A stretch of DNA of 64,000 nt from DATLLJ01 sp965229885. Its GTDB lineage: Bacteria; Acidobacteriota; Vicinamibacteria; Vicinamibacterales; CAVVIG01. Positions 57,907-64,000 of the stretch are shown here, piece by piece. Under the pieces are notes generated by a model. The model saw nothing but the letters and a program-made list of their open reading frames with translations. It did no database searches and was not told where the DNA came from. Numbering within the stretch: position 1 is the stretch's first letter; each line of letters begins with the position of its first letter. The stretch spans positions 744,001-808,000 of the forward strand of contig CBDDJX010000003.1 in NCBI GenBank assembly GCA_965229885.1, in the 5' to 3' direction. A program made the translations under genes and the position numbers.

Positions 57907-60265
57907 ATGAGGCGGAAATCCGACAGCTCGACCTTCCTCCTACTGCCAGCCCCAGCCCGCGCGTACGTCGTCGCCGTGGTGGCCGTCGGCGTGGGCTGTC
58001 TGGTGGCGGCGGCGCTGCAACTGCGTTTGGAGCACCCGGGCCTATTCGCCATACTGCTCGGGCTCGCCGTCGCCGCGTCGGCGGCGAAGATCCAGTTGCC
58101 GCTCGGCCGCAGCCAGTCGAACCTGTCGCTCTCGCATGTGGTCAACTTCTGGGCGCTGTTCGCGCTCGGGCCCGCGGAGGCCGTGTGTATCGCGACCGTG
58201 AGCGCCTGGGCCCAGTGCACGTTGCGCACCAGCGAACACAATCCGTTGCATCGCGTGGTGTTCAGCATGGCCTCGCTGACACTGACCGTGATGGTCGCCG
58301 GCCTGTCGCTGGCCCTGATCATGGGGACGGACCAACCAGGCCTCGCGACGCTCGTACGCGCCGCCGCCACGGTGGCGCCGCTCTACTTCTTCGTCAATAC
58401 CGCGCTGGTCGCGGGCGCGATCGCGCTGTCCACGCGGCAGGGGGTGGTGCACATCTGGCGCCGCAATTCCCTGTGGAGCGCGCCGAGCTATCTGGCCGGC
58501 GCGGCGCTCGCGGCCTTCGCGACCGCGGCGTCGGGGCGGGGTTGGTTCGGATGGCTCGCGCTGCTGGCCGTGCCGCTCTACCTGGTCTTCCGGAGTTACC
58601 ACACGGTGGTCGCGCGGCTCCGGGAAGAGCAGGACGAAACGCGCCGCGCGATGGAAGTGCAGCTTGCGACCATCGAAGCACTCGCGCTGGCGATCGAGGC
58701 CAAGGCGGGGTGCACGCCAGAACACATCCGATCGATCCAGTATTACGCGGCGCTGCTCGCCGAAGCGTCCGGCCTCTCCGACAGCGAGGTGCAGGCGGTG
58801 CGCACGGCGGCGCTGCTGCATGATATTGGCAACATGGCAGTGCCTGAGCACATTCTCTCGAAACCCGAGGCGCTCACGCCCGAGGAGTTCGAGCGCGTCA
58901 AGATTCACCCCCGGGTTGGCGCCGAGATCCTGAGCAGCGTGCCGTTCGGCGCGCCGGTGAGCGAACTCGTGCTGTGCCATCACGAGCGCTGGGACGGTCT
59001 GGGCTACCCGGCGGGGCTGTGCGGCGGCGATATTCCGCTCGGCGCGCGCATCCTGGCCCTGGCGGACTGTTACAGCACGCTGCAGTCTGACCGGCCGTAC
59101 CGGCCGGCACGCAGCGCGAGCGCGGCGATCGCCGTGCTGCGCGACTTTTCTGGAACGGCCTTCGACCCGGGGCTTGTCGAGCTCTTGATTGAACGGCTCC
59201 AACTGTCGGCGCCGTTGGCGAAGGAAGCCTCGAGCGAGAGCGCGTGGACCGACAATGAAGGGCTCGCGCTCCAGGACATCGCGGGTGCGCATCGCGAGGA
59301 GCAGACGCTCTACGAAATCGCGCAGGCCCTCGGATCGAGCCTGGGCGTCCCGGAGGCGATGGCGCTGATTCACGATAAGGTCAGCCGACTCGTGCCGTTC
59401 GTGACGTGCGCCCTGTTTCTCGGCGATGACAACGAGGGGGTACGTGTGCCGTTACGCGCACGGGCCCGGTACCGAAGCGCTATTTAAGTGGAAGTTGAAG
59501 TCCTGGAGTGATCTCTCGCTCAGGCTCCCGTCGTGCGCCGACGGCCGCGGAGTGCACGGCGAGGAACTGACGGCGTTGCTCCCCTGTCCGTTGATATTCG
59601 AGGGGCGTCCGATTGGCGGGCTCGTGATCTACCACACGGTCCCGGGCTCTTTCACCGACGAACATCGGCGCGTCCTTGGTCGGGTGAGTGAGCAGGCCGC
59701 GGCCGTGATCCATAACTCCACCCGTTTCGAGCAGACCCAGCACGAATCCCACACCGATCCGCTGACCGGGCTGCCCAATCGGCGCTCGCTCGATCGGCAG
59801 TTCGAGACCGGGCTGGCGCGCGCGGCGCAGGCCAAGGCCAGCGTCAGCGTCGTGGTGCTCGATCTCGATCGCCTCAAGGAACTCAACGACACCTACGGTC
59901 ACGAGGTGGGCGATCGGGCGATCCATGCGGTCGCCGTCGTACTGCGCTCTGCGGTCCGCCAGAGCGATCTGTGCGCGCGCTTCGGGGGCGACGAGTTCAT
60001 CGTCGTGATGTGGGACTGCGACCCCGAACACGAGGCGCGTCGAGTGTTAGAGATGCAGAACGCGGTGAGTGCGTACCCCTTCGAGCCAAGGCCGGGCGTC
60101 CGTGTCGCGCTGTCCATCAGCGTGGGCCCGGCCCGCTTCCCGGAGGACGGCAGCACGTTCGAGGAGATGCTGGCGGCAGCCGACGAACGGATGTATCGCG
60201 ACAAGGCGGGCCGCCGATCCCGGAACTCCGGCCGTCACGCCCTGGCGCACGCCGAGCGCGCCTGA
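57907..60265 (+). pseudogene. membrane HD-GYP / GAF / GGDEF regulator split by a one-base insertion
   Basis: From ATG 57907 an N-terminal region with seven or eight transmembrane helices leads to an HD-GYP domain: TAALLHDIGNMAVPEHILSK and LCHHERWDGLGYPAGLCGGD. A GAF domain starts at EQTLYEIAQALGSSLGVPEA. In a run of five G at about 59440 the frame changes. The next frame continues YVCRYAHGPGTEALFKWKLK, LIFEGRPIGGLVIYHTVPGS and a GGDEF domain, DPLTGLPNRRSLDRQFETGL then CARFGGDEFIVVMW, with an RQSD inhibition site. It could both make and break cyclic-di-GMP. A sequencing error or phase variation is possible; HDIGN instead of HDIGK is unusual. Confidence 0.7.
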
Positions 60266-60266
60266 C

Positions 60267-61175
60267 CTACTTCTTGAGCTCGTCGTAGACGGCCTGCACC
60301 GCGGCCTTGACGCGCTCGTTCTTGTACCCGGGATACTTGTCGACCTTGAACGACGCGGCCGCGTCCTCAACGGTCTTGCCGGCCTTCATGGCCTCCTCCG
60401 AGTGCGAGAGGAGATCGGCGGTGAATCGCTGGTACTCCTGTAGATCTTTCGGCGTCTGCATCGGGCTGTGGCCCGGGATGACCGTGTCCACGTCCTTGAT
60501 GGTGGCGATCGCCTGCTGTAGGGTACTCGGGATGGCGACACAGCTTCCGCCGTTGTTGCGGTCGCAGAACGGCGCGTCCTTCCAGGCGAACATGTCGCCG
60601 GTGTGCAGGATGCGCAGCGCCGGGAAGACGATGAACGTGTCGCCGTTGGTGTGGCCGGCGCCGAAGTAGTAGAGATCGATGCGGTCCTTCCCGCTGCCGA
60701 TCGTAAGCTTGTCCTTGTAGGTTTTCTTCGGCAGGAACTTCGAGTTGTCACCCTTGAAGGCGTCCATCTTCTCCATGTTCGCCTTCGTGTTCTCGTGCGC
60801 GACGATCTCGACGGTCGTCCCGAAGAAGCCGTCGTTGCCCGTGTGATCGCCGTGCGTGTGGGTGTTGATGATCGTGGTCACCGGCTTGTTGGTGACGCTC
60901 TTCACCTTGTCGACGAGGGCCTGGCCCCAGCCGGCCAGCTTCGTGTCCACGAGCGTGACACCGCCGTCGGTGATGAACACGGCGACGTTCCCGCCGCTGA
61001 ACGTGGCCGGGTTCCCCGGGGTGGAGCTGGTGAGGACATACAGATTGTCCTTGAGTTTCTGCATCTCGAGGACGCGAGGCCCTTGCGGCTGCGCCGGCCG
61101 ACCCTGGTAACCGGTGACGGCCATCGACACCGCGCCGACTGCAATCAACACACCGAGCAGCACGCTGCGCTTCAT
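60267..61175 (-). CDS. secreted MBL-fold metallo-hydrolase
   Basis: The 302-residue exported protein has the signal peptide LLGVLIAVGAVSMAVTGYQG and a metallo-beta-lactamase fold. The zinc loop is TTIINTHTHGDHTGNDGFFG; LYYFGAGHTNGDTFIVFPAL, ILHTGDMFAWKDAPF and VIPGHSPMQTPKDL follow. It is a clear paralogue of the protein at 3208-4134, including the C-terminal helical tail with AGKTVEDAAASFKVDKYPGY. Substrate unknown; subclass-B3-like proteins include lactonases. The 3' end meets the convergent GGDEF gene with one base between, so the two may interfere in transcription. Confidence 0.85.
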   Translation of the reverse strand: MKRSVLLGVLIAVGAVSMAVTGYQGRPAQPQGPRVLEMQKLKDNLYVLTSSTPGNPATFSGGNVAVFITDGGVTLVDTKLAGWGQALVDKVKSVTNKPVTTIINTHTHGDHTGNDGFFGTTVEIVAHENTKANMEKMDAFKGDNSKFLPKKTYKDKLTIGSGKDRIDLYYFGAGHTNGDTFIVFPALRILHTGDMFAWKDAPFCDRNNGGSCVAIPSTLQQAIATIKDVDTVIPGHSPMQTPKDLQEYQRFTADLLSHSEEAMKAGKTVEDAAASFKVDKYPGYKNERVKAAVQAVYDELKK

Positions 61176-61264
61176 GAAGGTATCTTCCCGGATTAAGGAG
61201 ATGAAGGAAGACTCTACCCGAACTCACCGGTCTTCGCTGGCCAGGATTAGAGGTTTGGAGGTTG

Positions 61265-61306
61265 GAGACGAGAGGTTAGAGGCTTTGACATCTAACCTCT
61301 CGTCTC
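61265..61306 (-). terminator. strong hairpin terminator after the OmpA gene
   Basis: GAGACGAGAGGTTAGA (61265-61280) and TCTAACCTCTCGTCTC (61291-61306) are perfect 16-base inverted repeats with a 10-base loop. It lies 7 bases after the OmpA stop (61313, minus strand) and before the next minus-strand gene, so it separates the two transcripts. Confidence 0.75.
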
Positions 61307-61312
61307 TGTTCT

Positions 61313-63022
61313 CTATCGCGTCAGATTAACCGTGAGCGCCGCGCGGCGGTTGAGCCGGCGCGTCTCTTCACGGGCGTTGTCGTACTTCGGCCGCTCTTCG
61401 CCGTAGCTGATCGTGCTGAGCCGATCCGCCGTGACGCCGCGGCTCGTCAGGTAATCCCTCACCCCATTCGCGCGGCGATCGCCGAGCGCCAGGTTGTATT
61501 CGGCCGTGCCGATGTTGCAGGTGTGGCCTTCGATCTGGATCCGCAGGGTCGAATCCTCCCGCAGCGCCGCCACCGCCTCGTCAAGCACGCGCGTCGCTTC
61601 CGGCCGCAGCGAGTACCGGTCGAAGTCGAAGTGCACGTCTTCGAACGTGTAGACCTTGGCCGTGGGCCTCGTCACCTGGAGGTTGACCGTATCGGAGGCC
61701 GTCTTGTTGTCGGTCGGGCACGTCACCGTGACCGTGACCGGCACCATCCCGTCCTGCTGGCCGGCTGTCCAGAGCGTCTGACGGTTCGTCGGGTTGGCAA
61801 ACGTCCCGCTCGGCGCTGTAAAGCGATACGATACCGCGCAGCTAATCGAATCCTGCACGGTCGCCGTCACCGTCGAGCTCTTGCCCACTTCCACCGTGCA
61901 CGGATCGCAATCGGCCTTGACCGTCAGGTTGTGCACCTGCGGTGTGGGCGGCGGCGGGGGGGGGGGAGGGGGCGGCACATAGACCCGCACGCCGGGGTGA
62001 TAGCCGAGCCTCACCTGAACGTCCCAGTAGTCGCCGAAGGGGTTCTCGCTCCGTTCGGAGAAGGCCTCATTGCGCGTTTGCTGCGGCACGTTCCAGCTCA
62101 AACCGCCGCCGAAGAAGAAGCCCTTCGGCGCCTGCACGGTGAGGCCGAATGTCGCGCGCGTCAGATTCTCGGTGTCGGAAAAGGCCGGCGGCTTCGTGCC
62201 GTCGGCGCCGACGAGTGTCGCCGTGGTGAGGCTCGCGGTGTCATCGGACGGCACTTTGCCGTTCAACTCCAGCGTGATGCGCGCCGGGCTTCGCGTCGGG
62301 AAGCCCAAGCCGCCGCCCCAGCGGAACGCGCCGCCCGGCGTGTTGAACCCGGTCGGTTCACCCAGGAACTCGTAGCCGGCATACCCGGCCACTTCCACGC
62401 TCTTCGCGATGTCCTTGCTCCCGATGAAGTCGAAGAAGAAGTCGGTCTCGCCCGTTCCGTTGCCTGCGGCCTCGTCGCCGGTCGGGATCTTGACGACGCC
62501 CCGCACCGCCAGCGCCGTGGCGTTCTGCCGGAACTCCGACAAGATGTTCACTTTCGCGCCGACGTACCAGTCGCCGACGTGATCGCCCGTCCATTGCTGA
62601 TTCACGCGCGGATAGCGATCGATAAACCCGCCGAACGCTGCGTCGTTCACGAAGAGGGGTCGGACGTCGCGATCGATCCGGGTGTCGAAGAGGAACGAGG
62701 TGAAGATTTCCGCCCGGTCCTTGATGCCCACGGCAAACGTACCGGCGAAGTCGCCGACGTTGGTGTAGCCCTGGCCGTAGTTCGTCCCGCGGCGGTACCC
62801 GCTGGCGGACCACTTCCCGCGGGCGAGCACCTCCGCCGTCGGCACGAACCACAACCCCGTGTCGCCATAGAACGTCGTCGTCGCCGGTCGCATCGACGCG
62901 TCCGAAGCGCCTGGCGAGGTCGTCGAGGCCGTCTGGGACGCTGAGGGAGTCTGGGCGTCAGCCGCGACGGCCGAAAAAATAATAAGTGCCGCGAAACTTA
63001 CGAAGCGAAAAGTCCTTTTCAT
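61313..63022 (-). CDS. OmpA-family outer membrane protein
   Basis: The 569-residue protein has a signal peptide (FVSFAALIIFSAVAADAQ). An N-terminal beta-rich porin-like region of about 310 residues (TFYGDTGLWFVPTAEVLARG, FGLTVQAPKGFFFGGGLSW) is followed by a ten-proline linker and an Ig/PKD-like domain with paired Cys (VKADCDPCTVEVGKSSTVTA). The C-terminal OmpA/Pal peptidoglycan-binding domain reads EDVHFDFDRYSLRPEATRVL, IQIEGHTCNIGTAEYNLALG and DRRANGVRDYL. It anchors outer membrane to cell wall. The proline linker is coded by a G-rich tract near 61950. ATG 63022 begins the signal peptide. Confidence 0.85.
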   Translation of the reverse strand: MKRTFRFVSFAALIIFSAVAADAQTPSASQTASTTSPGASDASMRPATTTFYGDTGLWFVPTAEVLARGKWSASGYRRGTNYGQGYTNVGDFAGTFAVGIKDRAEIFTSFLFDTRIDRDVRPLFVNDAAFGGFIDRYPRVNQQWTGDHVGDWYVGAKVNILSEFRQNATALAVRGVVKIPTGDEAAGNGTGETDFFFDFIGSKDIAKSVEVAGYAGYEFLGEPTGFNTPGGAFRWGGGLGFPTRSPARITLELNGKVPSDDTASLTTATLVGADGTKPPAFSDTENLTRATFGLTVQAPKGFFFGGGLSWNVPQQTRNEAFSERSENPFGDYWDVQVRLGYHPGVRVYVPPPPPPPPPPTPQVHNLTVKADCDPCTVEVGKSSTVTATVQDSISCAVSYRFTAPSGTFANPTNRQTLWTAGQQDGMVPVTVTVTCPTDNKTASDTVNLQVTRPTAKVYTFEDVHFDFDRYSLRPEATRVLDEAVAALREDSTLRIQIEGHTCNIGTAEYNLALGDRRANGVRDYLTSRGVTADRLSTISYGEERPKYDNAREETRRLNRRAALTVNLTR

Positions 63023-63124
63023 CAGGCCGACCCCCCCCGGTAACAGCACGGAATCCTAGGTCAGCCACGTGGCGGACGCAAGTTGACAACCCGCTGATGA
63101 TACCACGGCTGGGCGCAATCGAAG

Positions 63125-63952
63125 TCAATCAAGCACTTCCGGCGATCGACTGCGGGGGTTGACGATCCACGCGATGAGAATGCTGACGAGGTACAGGCCG
63201 ACCATCGGCGCCGCGAAAATCATCTGCGATATCATGTCGCCGCCCGGCGTGATGACGGCCGCGACGACGAAGATGATGAGGATGGCGTATTTGAGATTTG
63301 TTGCCAGGAAACGGGCCGTGACCACCTTCATCTTCGCGAGGAAGAACACGATCGTTGGCAGTTGGAACACGATGCCGAGGCCGAGCAGCATCTTCGTATA
63401 AAGCCCGAAGACATCGTGAAGCCGGGGCATGAACGCGAGGTCGGCCGTGTTGAAGCGGGCGAAGAACGCCATCATCACGCCGAAGGCGATGTAATGGTTG
63501 AAGGCGGCGCCGAGCATGAAGCACAGCGTGGTCAGCGCCACGAACGGATAGGCCATCTTCCTTTCTTTCGCGTACAAGCCCGGCGCGATGAACATCCAGA
63601 CCTGATAGCTAATAAACGGCGCCGCGACGAGAAGGCCGGAGATCAGCGCGACGGTGACGTAGAGAGAAAAGGCCTCACCCGGCTGCGTGTAGATCAGGGT
63701 GACGCCGGGCGGCAGGACGCGACGTGTCGGAGCAAGAATGAAGTTGAAGATCGGTTGAATGAACCAGAACGTGGCGACGACTCCGAGAGCGATGGCGGTG
63801 CACGAGCGCAGGATGCGTTTTCGGAGCTCGTCGAGATGCTCCAAGAACGACATCTGCCCTCCGGCGGAGGGCTCGGGATCGTCTTCGGGCTCTTCGGGAG
63901 CGAGACTGTACGCCCCCTGATGCTGGGGACTAGGAAAAGGCACAAGGGCCAT
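63125..63952 (-). CDS. tatC: Sec-independent protein translocase TatC
   Basis: The 275-residue, six-helix inner-membrane receptor of the twin-arginine export system. After a variable acidic N-terminus come MSFLEHLDELRKRILRS, IYTQPGEAFSLYVTVALISG, PFISYQVWMFIAPGLYAKER, MLGAAFNHYIAFGVMMAFFA, FQLPTIVFFLAKMKVVTARF and AVITPGGDMISQMIFAAPM, all standard TatC motifs. Many exported enzymes in the window lack a clear RR motif and should use Sec instead. ATG 63952. A preceding gene ends 13 bases upstream, probably tatA, which would make a tatAC operon. Confidence 0.92.
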   Translation of the reverse strand: MALVPFPSPQHQGAYSLAPEEPEDDPEPSAGGQMSFLEHLDELRKRILRSCTAIALGVVATFWFIQPIFNFILAPTRRVLPPGVTLIYTQPGEAFSLYVTVALISGLLVAAPFISYQVWMFIAPGLYAKERKMAYPFVALTTLCFMLGAAFNHYIAFGVMMAFFARFNTADLAFMPRLHDVFGLYTKMLLGLGIVFQLPTIVFFLAKMKVVTARFLATNLKYAILIIFVVAAVITPGGDMISQMIFAAPMVGLYLVSILIAWIVNPRSRSPEVLD

Positions 63953-63964
63953 GTCGACAGCCCG

Positions 63965-64000
63965 CTACGCGGACTCGTCTGTCTGGTGACTCGGCGGCGC
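63965..64000 (-). CDS. C-terminal end of an upstream gene, possibly tatA (partial)
   Basis: The last 11 codons and stop of a minus-strand gene (APPSHQTDESA, stop at 63965-63967) run off the window edge. The hydrophilic, acidic tail and the position directly before tatC fit a TatA/TatB-like protein, but the identity cannot be shown from these bases. Confidence 0.3.
   Translation of the reverse strand, partial: APPSHQTDESA

Noticed and set aside
63077..63095. CAAGTTGACAACCCGC as a third MITE end
   Set aside because: Only about ten bases match, there is no partner end within 200 bases, and the site lies in the likely promoter region of the OmpA gene.

Overview
The window is GC-rich chromosomal DNA that most resembles a soil Acidobacteriota, probably of the Vicinamibacteria type. 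The reasons are the many secreted proteins of acidobacterial style (LolA-like, DUF2911, signal-peptide TldD/PmbA homologues, PQQ enzymes, a haem-bearing beta-propeller protein, matrixin), remnants of WD40-tailed Ser/Thr kinases, and the codon use. This assignment is inference; no rRNA or tRNA gene was seen.

Layout. Positions 1-32 kb are an accessory, decaying region: isolated intact genes (metallo-beta-lactamase-fold hydrolases, DUF2784, DUF2911, bacilliredoxin, SGNH esterase, methyltransferase, creatininase, haem/beta-propeller protein, cytochrome c, phosphofructokinase, PQQ dehydrogenase) sit between insertion sequences and gene stumps. IS3, IS481, IS6, IS630, IS5-like and ISNCY-like material is present. 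One IS481 element lies inside an IS3 element that still has a 4-bp target duplication. A pair of 121-bp MITE-like elements with IS6-type ends each abuts a truncated gene. Positions 32-48 kb are more orderly: a compact minus-strand group (zinc-ribbon protein, two-domain protein disulfide oxidoreductase, M61 peptidase, membrane protein), DinB, a matC-matB-acetoacetyl-CoA synthetase group, a broken ABC-2 permease, and gltB-gltD. Positions 48-64 kb carry a tldD/pmbA pair, a peroxiredoxin-like protein and a ferredoxin, an EF-P-like factor, pyrF, an HD-GYP/GAF/GGDEF regulator broken by one base, another MBL hydrolase, an OmpA protein and tatC, with further pseudogenes between them.

The most interesting signal is at 34337-35020. 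A 227-residue protein disulfide oxidoreductase is interrupted only by one in-frame TGA, exactly where the first cysteine of its second CxxC redox site belongs. Directly downstream is a hairpin with GU in the apical loop and a single bulged U, as expected for a bacterial SECIS element. This suggests a selenocysteine-containing (UxxC) oxidoreductase. The competing explanation is simple nonsense decay, which is real elsewhere in the window.

Functional themes: exported oxidative and hydrolytic enzymes (PQQ, cytochrome c, MBL, M61, TldD-like), thiol redox proteins (bacilliredoxin, protein disulfide oxidoreductase, peroxiredoxin-like), central nitrogen assimilation (GltBD), and activation of small carboxylic acids (MatB, acetoacetyl-CoA synthetase). 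More than twenty pseudogenes or gene fragments show that the region is being eroded, much of it next to mobile-element ends.
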